From Muricea muricata (lineage: Eukaryota; Cnidaria; Anthozoa; Malacalcyonacea; Plexauridae): DNA of 64,000 bases. Made by a program: the position numbers and the translations under genes. The stretch spans positions 86,359,560 to 86,423,559 of the forward strand of contig OY979716.1 in NCBI GenBank assembly GCA_963855995.1. Direction: 5' to 3'. Each line of letters begins with the position of its first letter. The stretch's first letter is position 1. The notes below the pieces were generated by a model. That model made no database searches. It was given only the letters and a program-made list of their open reading frames with translations, and had not been told where the DNA came from. Positions 1 through 10,212 of the stretch are shown here, piece after piece.

Positions 1-9
1 GTTCAGTGA

Positions 10-512
10 CATAGTATGTTTCCCTCTTCTGATATATCTTCAAAAAAAATTCAAAAAGTTCAAAACTCTGCAGCAAGTTTCGTAGTTAACCGTTATGCTA
101 CTGAAGAAGATGCTCTTAAGCTAGGTTGGCTTCCTACTAAGGAAAGAACTGAACTTAATTTACTTCGAGCAACCCACCATGCGATGTATAATCCATCATG
201 GCCTGAATATTTGAAGGTGGAGAAACGTGAGCCTAAAAGATTGTTAAGATCAAATAAAGCACCACTACTAGTGGTACCAGTAATAAAAGGAACCTTTCAC
301 GACTCCATATCTTCACTATTTAATGAACACCCTGCCGAGACACGGTCATGCAGCAATTTACCATCCTGTATTTGTCAAGTCAAAGGTATTTTGAAGGAAA
401 GAGCAACAGAACGGATTCACTGTTCTTGACAAGCATCTTTAATTGTAAATAGTAACATTTAGGTGTATCATGTTTGCTATAATCTATATAGATTGACCCT
501 AGATTATTAAAT
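10..512 (+). mobile_element. 3' end of a non-LTR retrotransposon (LINE), reverse transcriptase C-terminal tail
   Basis: The frame is open from base 10 (a stop lies at 7-9) to 429. It encodes the C-terminal tail that follows the reverse transcriptase palm/thumb in jockey/CR1/L2-like LINEs: a KIQKVQNSAA motif, then LGWLPTKER, then a short basic end. In that group the residues lie after the catalytic domain and have no catalytic role of their own. The RT core is not in the window, so this is a 5'-truncated or broken copy. The stop is followed by an AT-rich 3' UTR (to about 512), part of which is repeated directly downstream. Family-level placement is confident; the exact clade is not. Confidence 0.75.
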
Positions 513-554
513 AGAACACTGTTCCTGACAAGCATTTTTAATTGTAAATAGTAA
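424..554 (+). repeat. Tandemly duplicated LINE 3' UTR, second copy interrupted
   Basis: The segment with TTGACAAGCATCTTTAATTG through TTATTAAATAG occurs at about 424-512. Its first part recurs at about 515-554 and its second part at 3601-3665. The LTR element at 555-3600 therefore sits inside the second copy of the duplicated UTR. The two copies differ by a few substitutions. This resembles the short 3' tandem repeats with which many LINEs end. Confidence 0.7.
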
Positions 555-726
555 TGTAGCGTGCTACGATATCGTAGTTAATATGTGTTATGTATATTGG
601 AATGTATAATTAATGTGTGTGTGATGTATATAAGCAGAGTATTTTGTAAAGAATAAAGTGTTATTGTTGTTGTTGTCGATAATCTGGTTAGCGAGTTGTG
701 GAAGAAAATTCAGTAAAAACGCGACA
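555..726 (+). repeat. 5' LTR
   Basis: A 172-bp repeat that starts TGTAGCGTGCTACG and ends in CA. It contains a TATATAAGC promoter-like box and an AATAAA polyadenylation signal followed by a GTT-rich stretch. It is nearly identical to the 173-bp repeat at 3428-3600. Confidence 0.9.
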
Positions 727-728
727 TT

Positions 729-744
729 TGGTAGCAGAGAGTGG
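729..744 (+). promoter_or_regulatory. Primer-binding site complementary to initiator tRNA-Met
   Basis: TGGTAGCAGAGAGTGG begins two bases after the 5' LTR. The first 11 bases are the complement of the 3' end of metazoan initiator tRNA-Met (which ends CTCTGCTACCA), the usual minus-strand primer of many Gypsy elements. The last bases diverge. Confidence 0.75.
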
Positions 745-778
745 TTTTCGAGCAAATAAACAGTGAGTTTATGTAAAC

Positions 779-2354
779 ATGGGTGAAAGAGGACAACAAT
801 CAGAGCTAAATTCGCCTGATTTAAAGAGGTACTCAGAATCTGACTATGGGGCTTGTGAAACTGACGGCGATGCAAGTCAGAATTCGACAGTAATTGAAAT
901 GTTAAATCAAATTAAAAGTTTGATGGGCGACAATCATCAAAGTTATCATGCTCAGATAAGACAAGTTGCAGACGAAAGTGGTGAAATGAAGCATAAACTT
1001 AGAGAAACAGAATTGCAGATAACAGACATTAATACATGCCTCGTTGAATTTGAAACTCGCCTCATAACAGTCGAAGATAACATGGTTGAACTTGGCGATG
1101 CTTTGACCGAGAAAGACTGCGTTGAATGAGAGTTTAAGTAGAAAGTTAGATAAACAAGCAGAAGAAATCCTGGATGAGTCTCGGGGGTATTTAACAGAGA
1201 ATTTCGCAAAGCTAGTGTCGGCGTGTGAATCTCTTGTAAAGCGAGTCAAATACACTGCAGCGGATTTACAAGTTTTAACAGAGGAAGCAAACAAAAGAAT
1301 CACAAGCGTGGAACGACTTGTGCAATCAACCCCGATGCCTCGAACCACGCGTGGGAGATTTAAGAGTTTTCCTAACAGAAAAGAATCGTCAGGCGACTTA
1401 AATTTCTCCAAGCGATGTTTACCTGAAATACCAAAGAATCCTGATGTAGTCATCTCGAAACCAGTGCAAGAACCTTCAAAATACGATGGTAAAAGTTCCT
1501 GGAAGGCTTTCTTGGTATAGTTTGAAATTGCTGCAAAATTAAACAAATGGAACGATGAGCAGAAGGCTTTGTTTCTAGCAACGTCCCTTCACAGAAATGC
1601 GACCCTGATCCTGAGCAATATCTCAGGAAATGAGCAAGGCGACTATGCAAAGCTTGTGGCAGCCCTAAGCAGTCGTTTTGGAATAACGCATCAGTCAGAT
1701 TTAGCAAGAGCAAAGCTAAAAACCCGAAAAAAGAGATGAGAGGAAAGCCTGCCTGAGTTAGCCGAGAACGTAGAAACCCTCAAGAGGAAAGCCTATCACG
1801 ATGCTTCGATGGAATTGCAAGATGTCCTAGCGAGGGACCATTTTATCGATGCCCTTGTATGTCCCTTAAGGATTCGCCAAGCACGACCACAATCCCTACA
1901 AGTGGCACTTGAGACAGCGTTGGAGCTGGAGTCATTTCAGTTAGCCACTGGGCATAGAACACGAATGCTACGTGGTGCATTTGGAAACGTCAAGCGGATA
2001 AATGAAGAGATTGTTCAGAACACTTCCCAACGAAATGAAAGAGGAGTGAATGCTGAGTTGAAGTTAGAGGAATTGAACGGTCTCATTACCCAGTTGTTGA
2101 AAGTAATGAAAGCTGAATCTCGCGGTCGTTCTTTAGGAAATCGTTATCGACTTTCACCAGAACGAGAACCACGCAAGTGTTGGACGTGCGGAGAGCAAGG
2201 TCATCTCGCAAAAGAGTGCAAAAATGAATTACCACGGAGGCCCAAGGTTAACAGTGACAGCAAGGATGGGCAGCCGCGAAGCGAGAAACGGTTGACCCAT
2301 TGGGGCGAGGATCGACCGGAAACACGAAAGTCCCATGAGGAGAAAAGGAAATAA
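779..2354 (+). pseudogene. gag remnant with CCHC zinc knuckle
   Basis: The first part reads in the frame of 779-1129. A frame change near 1120 then leads into a long second frame (1122-2354), broken by TAG at 1518-1520 and TGA at 1737-1739. The first ~230 residues are coiled-coil-like and charged. The middle matches the retrotransposon gag pattern (SWKAFLV / AAKLNKWNDEQKALFLATSL). Near 2177-2221 is a CWTCGEQGHLAKEC knuckle (C-x2-C-x4-H-x4-C), which binds genomic RNA in this family. At least three disabling lesions are visible, so no functional Gag is expected. Confidence 0.82.
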
Positions 2355-2400
2355 ACCTTTGTGGTGGAGTGCTTAAGGTGACAGATTCGTAGCAGCTCAT

Positions 2401-2970
2401 CCTGTGCAATTTGTGATCAATACAGGCACAGATGTGACTATTTTGAGTTATCGAATCTACGAAGAACTTCAACATGCAAAGGGAGTAAAACATTTCGCGG
2501 GTCCTGATGGTAGCTTAAAGGGTCTCGATAGTCAATGAATCGAAGTTCTTGGTACCACAACGTTGCAAATGTTGATAGGAGAAACCACGGTAAGACAGCA
2601 TGCGTGGGTGGCAAGAATTAAAGAAGACTGCATCTTAGAAGCGGACTTTTTAAGAAAACAAGATTGCGTGATTGATTACCCTCAGAACATTCTTCGCATT
2701 GGCAACAGCGATTTACCTATGCACCTTGATACTGATGACATTAAATGTTTCAGAGTAGTGCTAGAGAGAGCAGTAAAGATTCCCGGGAATACCGAAATGG
2801 TAATTTCAGCGAAATTGGAAACACCTCCTGGAGAAGTGCGATGTGGAACGGTTGGACCAACCGAGATAGCTAGGAGAACGAAAGGAATTATTGTCGGACG
2901 GACATTAGTAGATCTTACGCAGAGAAATATACCTGTGCAGGTGATTAATCTGTCCAGCAGCAGAACTTAG
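2401..2970 (+). pseudogene. Retroviral-type aspartic protease and linker remnant (pol)
   Basis: The frame starting at 2401 reads VQFVINTGTDVTILS, the active-site region of a retropepsin-like protease. The expected Asp of the D-T/S-G triad is Asn here, which should abolish catalysis. A TGA at 2536-2538 interrupts the frame. The remainder (to 2970) looks like the protease end plus the linker before RT (ILEADFLRKQDCVIDY). A TAG stop follows. Protease plus linker is the expected order in Gypsy pol. Confidence 0.72.
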
Positions 2971-3143
2971 TTGTCCAGAGGCACAGAAATTGCCGTGTGC
3001 GAGCTAGTAGCTTGTACTACACCATTAGCCGAGTCATCTAGCAAAGAACAAACCATAACGTCGAAAGCCCAGTCAGTTCCTGATCACTCCAAGATCTGTA
3101 CGAGAGGAGCACCAATTAACTTAATCGAGAACAACCTACTGGA

Positions 3144-3410
3144 GTGGCGTCTTTGCTGAAGGAGTACGGTGACATATTCTCAAAAGGACCCAATGGTATT
3201 GGTCGAGCTAAGGGAACGACGCATAAGATAAACATGGGGAACGCCCAACCCATTAAGCAAGCTTCGCGCTCAAATGATTGGGAAGGACCATACTTAGTGA
3301 CAAAACAAATAAATGAACTGTTATATAGAATTCAAAAGTCTCCACGTGCAAAATCTCGCATTGTTTATCGCAATAGATTGTGGCACTATTTGTCTAATCG
3401 GGACGTTTAG
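3144..3410 (+). pseudogene. Deleted pol: RT start fused to integrase C-terminus
   Basis: Residues 1-40 (LLKEYGDIFSKGPNGIGRAK, then THKINMGNAQPIKQ) are the segment just before the fingers of Gypsy reverse transcriptase. From about base 3272 the frame passes straight into WEGPYLVTKQINELLYRIQ and RIVYRNRLWHY, the C-terminal GPY/F-like module of integrase. An in-frame deletion has therefore removed the catalytic RT, RNase H and integrase core. The stop at 3408-3410 lies 4 bases before the polypurine tract. Confidence 0.8.
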
Positions 3411-3414
3411 ACTT

Positions 3415-3427
3415 AGAAGGAGGCAAA
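3415..3427 (+). promoter_or_regulatory. Polypurine tract
   Basis: AGAAGGAGGCAAA lies immediately 5' of the 3' LTR, where plus-strand DNA synthesis is primed in LTR elements. It is almost all purine. Confidence 0.7.
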
Positions 3428-3600
3428 TGTGGCGTGCTACGATATCGTAGTTAATATGCGTGTAATGTATATTGGAATGTATAATTAATGTGCGTGTGAT
3501 GTATATAAGCAGAGTATTTTGTAAAGAATAAAGTGTTATTGTTGTTGTTGTTGATAATCTGGTTAGCGAGTTGTGGAAGAAAATTCGGTCAAATGTGACA
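3428..3600 (+). repeat. 3' LTR
   Basis: A 173-bp copy of the 5' LTR starting TGTGGCGTGCTACG and ending GTGACA. It differs from the 5' LTR by scattered point changes, mostly near the end, so the insertion is old enough to have diverged. Confidence 0.9.
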
Positions 3601-3689
3601 GTGACATTTAGGTGTATCATGTTTTCTATAATCTATGTGCTTCGAATCTTATATTATTAAATAGTTAGGATCCAGATGTAAAGCTACTC

Positions 3690-5398
3690 TTATTATTATT
3701 ATTCTTTTGTACGCACGGCAGTCATATGCCGGACAGTCAATGCCAGCTGCCCACAACCAGTGGGCTGAGGTGGCATTGTTCACTCAAGTCTCAATTTCCA
3801 ATACTTTACGAAGAATTCTAGCTGTTCCCAAAAGTGTCGTTTTCTGCAATTTTTCTATCGCTATTTCAGTATTCAGTTGCTCTATTCTTTTTCCCAGTTC
3901 GGTTGTAATTGATCCAAGTGCGCCAACGATTATGGGGATAATGCCAATATTTTTCATGCGCCATAATCTTTTGATTTCTCTTTTCAACAAATCGTACCGT
4001 TGTAGTTTTTCCTCTTTCTCTGCAATTCTATTATCACCAGGGCATGCAACGTCTATAATCAGACATTTCTGTTGTGTAGTTTATCAACTAGAACGATGTC
4101 GGGCTTCCTGTGTTCGATCATTTTATCACATTGAATCATGAAGTCCCATAGTATCTTGGCCTTATCATTCTCCATCACCCGTATTGGTTTCTGCTCGTAT
4201 TAGTTCTTTGCTCTATCAATCCCGTACTTCCCACATAGTTCCCAATGTATGATTCTGGCAATGTTGTCATGCCTCCTTTTATATTCCCCTTGTGCTAATT
4301 TCTCACACTCACTGGTTATGTGCCATACTGTTTCACCTTTTTGTCCACACATCCTGCACTTGTCATCTTCCCGGGTGTGGTCGATTTATGTTTGATGTAA
4401 TTAGTCCTTGTTCTTGTGCTGCGCAAGTTAATGCTTCGTTTTCCGGTTTTAAATCACCCTTTTTCAACCACGCCCATTGTTTATCTTTATCAGTTTTTGA
4501 GTTAACGTCTCTACAGAACTGGCCATACATCTTTTTATTCTTCCATCGTTGCTCACCCGCATTTATCTTGTTTCTTTTGTACTCGGTTTTATCAACACTA
4601 CTGGCCGCGTCCACGATCTTACTATTTCTCACCTGTACTAACAGCGATTCTGTGCTGCGTTTAATATACCAACCTAGGTTATTTTCTTCAGAAATTACAC
4701 ATCCCTTGCAGCTGACCACCCCTCTGCCTCTCATTGCCCAGGGCAAATATAACCGGTCAACATCGCTTTTCGAATGAAAGGCACCATACATCGTAAGCAA
4801 CTTCCTCGTTTTCCTATCCATTCCTTGTAATTCATGCCTCCTCCAGGTCATAACACGGGCTCCATCTCTTAATAGTGCCACCGCCCAGGTATTTATAGCC
4901 TCCGATAATACTCGTTCATAAACTTGTCTTTCATACGCTCTTCCATGATTTCATTAAGTTCCAATATTCCCAAGTACTTGTAACCTTCATCATCAATAGT
5001 TTTCATCACCTCCCCTGTTGGTAGAACTATTCCATCCAGCTTCACAACCTTTCCCTGTTTCAGTATAATGACACCACACTTTGTAAGCCCAAATTCCATT
5101 CCAACATCCGTACTAAACGTATACACCGACTTACTAAAGACTCTATTTGTGCCTCATCTTTACCATGTAGTTTCAGGTCATCCATGTACAACAGATGGTT
5201 TATCTCTTCATGTCTTCCTTTGAATTGATACCCAGCTTTTGTTTGTCTTAACAGTAGTGTCAAGGCAATCATGCACAACATGAACAACAGAGGAGACAAA
5301 CTATCTCCCTGAAATATGCCTCTCTTGATGTTAACTTGCCCAAGACTTTGCCCATAAACAAAAAGTTCAGTTTTCCAATTTGCCATGCTGTTTTTTAA
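3690..5398 (-). mobile_element. 3' half of an RLE-type LINE (R2/R4/NeSL-like): RT motifs B-C, CCHC and endonuclease
   Basis: Read on the minus strand from 5386 downwards. The RT has motif B (IKRGIFQGDSLSPLLF), the catalytic YMDD box (HLLYMDDLKLHG) and a thumb/connection with GYKYLGILE. Near 4290-4365 is a CCHC finger (CRMCGQKGE...HITSEC). Near 4020-4150 is a restriction-like endonuclease pattern (RKPDIV ... DVACPGD ... QRYD). The C-terminus (PIIVGALGS, LLGTARILRKVLE) ends near 3784 and is followed by an ATT run at 3690-3705. RLE LINEs nick target DNA with this C-terminal nuclease and prime reverse transcription there. Frames shift near 5100, 4880, 4365 and 4070, so this is a pseudogene. The 5' half lies at 8397-9825. 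Confidence 0.85.
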
Positions 5399-5668
5399 GT
5401 GCTACTAAACCCAAAATGGGTTTTTGATGATTCGGATAGATCGTAAAAAGTTAGTTAATAAGTCCAAGATTAGTTTTTGCGTTAAACACTTAGTTTCGGA
5501 GATATAACGTGTCAAAGTCGGAAATTTTGGAAAAAAAGTTGCGCACGCTGGGGGAATGAATCCGTGAAACGCTTGTGTTTCAATTACTAGAGAAAAACAT
5601 TACAGTTCGACAAATTTTGCTGAGACAAACCGAGAAAATACTAACAAAAAGTCAAAAGTAAGAGAAAA

Positions 5669-6541
5669 ATGTCCAGCTTACAATCTGATTCAAGTGTCTA
5701 CAGCAATGCTTCATCTAATATGCCAAAGAAAGCAAAAAAAGCAGCTTTTAAGCTGATCGTGGAGCAACATGGACGACGACGATGACAATATTGACAAGGA
5801 AGCCTATTTTGATGAACCCGTGCCCGATGAAATTTGACTCGAAGAGTATCGTGGAAGGCGAGAAGAAGACAAGGAAAGACTGCAACAACTCCGTTTTGGC
5901 GAAAGCGAATCTGTTATGACATGGTAAGTTTACACTGATTTTACATAACATAAACTTTACACTTACCGTACACGAATGTGTTAATGTGTGTGTAGTAAAA
6001 TATCGCATCTGGATTTTAGGTGTAGCTGTGGAAATTGTAAAATAGATTTATTACAAAATGCTAAAGAATGTTATTGTTGCCGAGAAATTGATAACTGCAT
6101 CAAATTCATGGGAAACGTTTGCTCAGATTCAGGGGAACAAAATGGAAGCATCACTGAAATGCATTATATATTATCCTTGATTTCCTGCTATTTCTTATAA
6201 TTAATTGTGATTAGAACATGCAGCTGAGAATTTTAAAACTTGCGATGGTCATCGCTACAGCCAGTATGGTGAAAAGCAAAAGTAAGCAATATATTGACCC
6301 ACATAAATTTGGTTTAATTAACATTATATATCTATATTAAGTATAACATAAATATTTTTCATTTAGTTTTCTTGGAGTTGTTGCCTACAGGCAATTTACT
6401 CGTATGGTACATGGCCAGCTGAAAAACAAGATGATCCTTCTACCTGCTTGTACATACAATATTATTCAATCAACCTATGAGATCAAAGACAAATGGTTCA
6501 CTGGCTATGAAAAATTAGAAACAAGTGATGACAGGCAGTAA
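5669..6541 (+). pseudogene. P2X7 C-terminal (ballast)-like zinc domain gene, copy A
   Basis: Four exon-like blocks. The first (5669-5925, with a frame break near 5770 and a TGA near 5840) encodes an acidic N-terminus ending ESVMTW at a GTAAGT donor. The second (from 6020) encodes CSCGNCKIDLLQNAKECYCC plus REIDNC. The third (about 6214-6282) is short. The fourth (from 6367) encodes VVAYRQFTRMVHGQL and LLPACTYNIIQSTY, ending at TAA 6541. The W/C-x-C-G-x-C cluster, the CCREI and the AYRQFTRWxHG...LPAC pattern are those of the cytoplasmic C-terminal ballast domain of vertebrate P2X7 receptors, which binds zinc and guanine nucleotide there. No channel part is present. Disabling changes are confined to exon 1. 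Confidence 0.78.
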
Positions 6542-7804
6542 CTAAATATCAAATTGTGTAATGGGAGAAGTGCTTATTGACCTTTTTAGATCATGGACCA
6601 TGTAGTGTATAGGTATACATGATCAACATGCCAAACATACATATAAAAATATGCAACAAGGTCCCAAAACAGCATTTATATTGGCTCATCATTGGGGATT
6701 GAATGTTAGAAATTAAGCCCCCAACCCATTTACAGTATCTTACACGATGAACAATAAGTTCCCATAACAGTTTATATGTTTTATAAACATAACAATAAGT
6801 TCCCATAACAGTTGATATGTTTATAAACAATAGTTTAGATGTTTTCTGGAACAACTTTTTGCATTAAGCTCTATGTATGTTTGCATGGTGAACATGAAAT
6901 ATCAGCTTAGTTTTGTGCTGTTTACATAAAGCTAAACTGATAAATATTTGCATGCTTCAACATAAATACTATAGATTTAACTAGTATCTGCATTGTGTAT
7001 GTCATTTTTTTTTGCTAAATATCAGAACTATTTTTAAGAACTTTATATAACTAATTTCTGCTTTTTTCACACCTGACTGCTGTGCTGTTCATTAGATTCA
7101 AAACATTTTTGCCTAAGAGCATATTTGGTCATTCCAGAAAAGATACATATACCTGCACAGAGGAAATTTATGATACCCAGAGGAAGAGGCAGAAAAACTG
7201 TTTTGAGAGGTCTGGGGGAGGGAGGGGTGAAAATGTATAGATTGAGAAATGAATCTTAAACTGTTATAATTAACAATGCATGCTTAAATATTAAGAGGAA
7301 TATTTCTAGGTTTTGGTGGAGTGTTGAACTGTTTTTGGATGTCAGGGGGAAAGGAAGGATATTGTCCATTTTCTTTGTGGCAGTGGTATGGATCTTTTCT
7401 GCAATGACCAATTTGTACATATCTCTGCAAGTAAAAATTCAATATATTCTATTAGTATTGTCATTCCTTTTGGTTCCACGGGCAGATCAGTCACCATTGC
7501 TGCAGTTTCAGTTGCTGCACTAACATGCTGTTATGATGTGAAGGCTCCATCATCGGTAGGCGTCATCGCCTTTCACCAGTTGCTCATGACACTATAAACA
7601 GGACATGACACAGATATTAAATTTCATACAAAAGACAATAGCATAATTATAATTAAAAAAAACGTATATGCATTTTAGCATGTATATCAGGAACCCTGAA
7701 TGATATATAATATGCAAATGATACGCAGTAACTTTAATTTTTCGACTTTAGCTTTATAAACACAAATATATACACCGAGTTATTTAGTATGCTAAATCAG
7801 CTTA

Positions 7805-8135
7805 CTTCTCTTTGCTTCACGCATTTTGTGCGTTCACTTTGCTCTCTGTTTGTGTCCAACGTAGCAAAGACACAAGCTCCAAACTGTCTTTCTTAGGCCT
7901 TGGAATCTTGAACTTCTCAATAGTGACAGAACCACACTCAAAACAATCTTCAGGGAAGTGCTTTTGACCATGTTGGCATCTATTTATCTCTTTTGCGTCG
8001 GACGAAGTGCACATATTTCTTCCTTCGTTTAGCCCCTACAGACGAATTATTTTCCAAAAAGGTATCTCATATTTGAATATACCATTGTCTTTATCAGCAG
8101 TGTTTGAAAACCCATAAACGACACAACGTTTGGTT
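7805..8135 (-). pseudogene. THAP domain remnant (transposase N-terminus), copy A
   Basis: Reading downwards from about 8135 the minus strand encodes RCVVYGFSNTADKDNGI, the start of a THAP zinc-finger fold (C-x2-4-C, second Cys changed). After frame breaks come HFPEDCFECGSVTIEKFKIP and a basic tail ending at 7817. THAP domains bind the terminal repeats of their own transposon. The same HFxxDCFExGS block occurs in the better-preserved copy at the right edge of the window (63.85-64.0 kb). Its position beside the right TIR matches that copy. Confidence 0.68.
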
Positions 8136-8396
8136 ATTTCTCAAACGAAAATCCCACAACATTCGTGTCACTCAATACAAAAGTCTTGTTGTTTTCGAAA
8201 ATGTGTTCCATGGACCCACGCCTCTTGCTTAGGAATCAACAGCACGACTTTTTCTAAAAAACTGGCAAAATTTCCAACTTTGACCTGATATATCTCCGAA
8301 ACTAAGCGTTTAACGCAAAAACTAATCTTGAACTTATTAACTAACTTTTTACGATCTATCCGAATCAACAAAAACCCATTTTGGGTTTAGTAGCAC

Positions 8397-9836
8397 TAAA
8401 CTCTTCCATGTTCCTTGCGATTCCAAACATTGATATGCATTCAAGAATCCAAGAGTGCGGAACCATGTCAAATGCTTTACGATAATCGATCCATGCCATT
8501 CCTAAGTTAGTTTTTCTGACCTTACAATCTTTCAATACTGCCTTATCTATCAATAACTGATGTTTGGTTCCCCTACTCTTCCTCTTGCACCCTTATTGTT
8601 CCTCAGGGAAAATATTGTTTTTATCAAGAAACTCGTACATTTCATTGGCTAGTATTCCTGTAAGTAGTTTTCACATTAGTGGAAGACACAAGATAGGTCT
8701 ATAGTTGTCTACCGCACTGCCTTTTTCTGGATCTTTCAAGCACAAAACAGTTTTTCCATATGTCATCACCCCAGGGATTTCTCCTCCATCTCCAAGGAGG
8801 GAGTCCAATTGCTCTGCTATCCGTTCAGGACACTCAGTTTCTTTACCCACTAACCCTGCACACCATCTGGCCCAGCCGCTTTCCAATTTGCCATTTTTTT
8901 GCTTTGAGCACAAACTTTTTCCCTTGTTATTTGTACCTGTTCTTGCTGTGGGTATGATGTTGCTTCCTTAAGGTCTTTCAGCCAGTCGGCATCAAGGTTG
9001 TGCTTCTCTTCCTTGCCCCAGATTTCACTCCAAAAGTCTTGGCTTTCTTGCACATTAGGTATCAACTTTTCAGCCGCTGTATTGCCGTTTATTTCTTGGT
9101 AAAATCTTTTCTGGTCGCTTATGAATAGTCTGTTTTGTCTGTACTGCTTAACTCTTTGCTCATATCTTATGACTTTTGCTCTCTTTGCTTTTAACCGTTG
9201 CTTTAATTCTTCCATTACTACTTTTATACCTTTCCTTCTAATACTGTATTTCTCTTTCAGTCTAGTGTACTTGCTATCAGTTCGGAGTTTGCCTCTTTCT
9301 TTTCTCTGCAAAATTGAAATATCACTCTGGATTCTTCTTTTCCACCACAGTTCTTGTTTCTTACCTCTCTGGCGAGTGCCCACGTCATTTTGGCGGTTGA
9401 CTTTCATGCTTAGATTTTCTCCCACCACAATAGAGACTCCCTTAATCAGCTTGTTCGTTTCGGTGATGTTGCTAGTTTTAACATACTTTAACACCCTATT
9501 CACCTTCACTGTTTCTTGTTGTAATTTCCACCTATCTACTTTCTTAAAGTCGCACACATACCCATGTTTTTGATCTCTCATTACTCCCAATAATCTATTC
9601 AAATTTTTCTTTTCTTCGGTTGCTTCCTCATGTATAAGTACGGTATAGTGCTCGTTTTCTAAGTTGTTTTTTAAATCATCTGCAGTAGTTGTGATACATT
9701 CTTCAGCCGCTGGATCTTCAGTGTCATTATAATTTTCTGGGTTCTCTTCATCTTCAGTTTCATCCAGCTCATTTTTATCCTGTATATTTCTTCTAAATTC
9801 TTCCAGTTCCAAGTCAGTTAACCACCCATTATTATT

Positions 9837-9917
<81 letters not shown>

Positions 9918-9939
9918 TATTATTATTATTATTATTATC

Positions 9940-9977
<38 letters not shown>
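8397..9977 (-). mobile_element. 5' half of the RLE-type LINE: N-terminal region and RT motifs 0-A
   Basis: The minus-strand reading frame runs from the microsatellite at about 9830 down to 8850. It is acidic, then strongly basic (KRRIQSDISILQRKERGKL), and ends in the RT entry motif MANWKAAGPDGVQG. After a frame change, 8671-8913 carries GKTVLCLKDPEKG and NYRPILCLPL. After another, 8400-8553 carries the motif A block [17 protein letters not shown], whose first Asp is a catalytic metal ligand. The frame stops where the copy A transposon is inserted. The apparent N-terminal poly-Ile is only the AAT microsatellite, so the true 5' end is missing or lies at about 9825. Confidence 0.83.
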
Positions 9978-9997
<20 letters not shown>

Positions 9998-9998
9998 C
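9826..9998. repeat. (AAT)n/(ATT)n microsatellite with ATC variants
   Basis: About 170 bp of AAT changing to ATT, then alternating ATT/ATC near 9930-9985. It abuts the 5' end of the LINE. Poly-Ile, poly-Asn and poly-Tyr frames over it are artefacts. Confidence 0.95.
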
Positions 9999-10026
9999 AG
10001 TATGTTTTGCAATGTTTAAATGTTGA

Positions 10027-10212
10027 TGTATATGTCTTGCACATTTTCATGCAATGTTGACTAAGATAACCGTGTACATTAAAACCAGTGAAAAGCTGTT
10101 ATTCAATTGGTTTTAATATCATAATGCATTGCTTTTTAGCTGTTGCTAAAAAAATGTTTGCTTAAACACAGTTATCTCAAACATTGCCTGAAAATGTACA
10201 AGACATATACCA
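10027..10212. repeat. Short inverted-repeat element (MITE-like)
   Basis: TATATGTCTTGCACATTTTC near 10029 is mirrored by GAAAATGTACAAGACATATA near 10190-10209. The arms continue inwards through GCAATGTT/AACATTGC and GATAACCGTG/CACAGTTATC. The ~185-bp palindrome has no ORF and no clear target-site duplication. Confidence 0.65.

Larger units (their letters stand above)
555..3600 (+). mobile_element. Ty3/Gypsy-like LTR retrotransposon, internally deleted
   Basis: Two near-identical LTRs (555-726 and 3428-3600) bracket a tRNA primer-binding site, a broken gag with a CCHC knuckle, a protease remnant, a short start of the RT region fused to the end of the integrase region, and a polypurine tract. 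Nearly all of RT, RNase H and integrase is absent, so the ~3.05-kb copy cannot be autonomous. The flanks are AGTAA upstream and AGTGA or GTGA downstream, which fits a 4-5 bp target-site duplication with one mutation. All coding parts carry stops or frame changes. The element landed in the LINE 3' UTR described next to it. Confidence 0.88.
5399..8396. mobile_element. TIR transposon carrying a P2X7-ballast-like gene and a THAP remnant (copy A)
   Basis: Inverted repeats of about 140 bp (5399-5540 and 8255-8396) start GTGCTACTAAACCC and stay alignable over their whole length. The flanks on both sides read TAA (5396-5398, 8397-8399), giving a 3-bp duplication, although a TTAA target cannot be excluded in this T/A run. 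The element splits the LINE ORF between RT motifs A and B, which makes the boundaries convincing. Inside are a P2X7-ballast-like gene (+, near the left end) and a THAP fragment (-, near the right end). The transposase body expected between them has been lost, so the copy is non-autonomous. Bases 6542-7800 hold no recognisable gene. Confidence 0.85.

Noticed and set aside
3707-4777. Plus-strand frames of 144 and 161 codons
   Set aside because: They run antisense to the LINE endonuclease and RT C-terminus, where motifs are clear on the minus strand.
5669-6541. Calling the ballast-like genes P2X receptors
   Set aside because: No channel domain or transmembrane helices are present. Only the C-terminal ballast-type Cys pattern is seen, in a transposon context.
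9838-10050. Long minus-strand frames of poly-Ile, poly-Asn and poly-Tyr
   Set aside because: They are translations of the AAT/ATT microsatellite and not protein.
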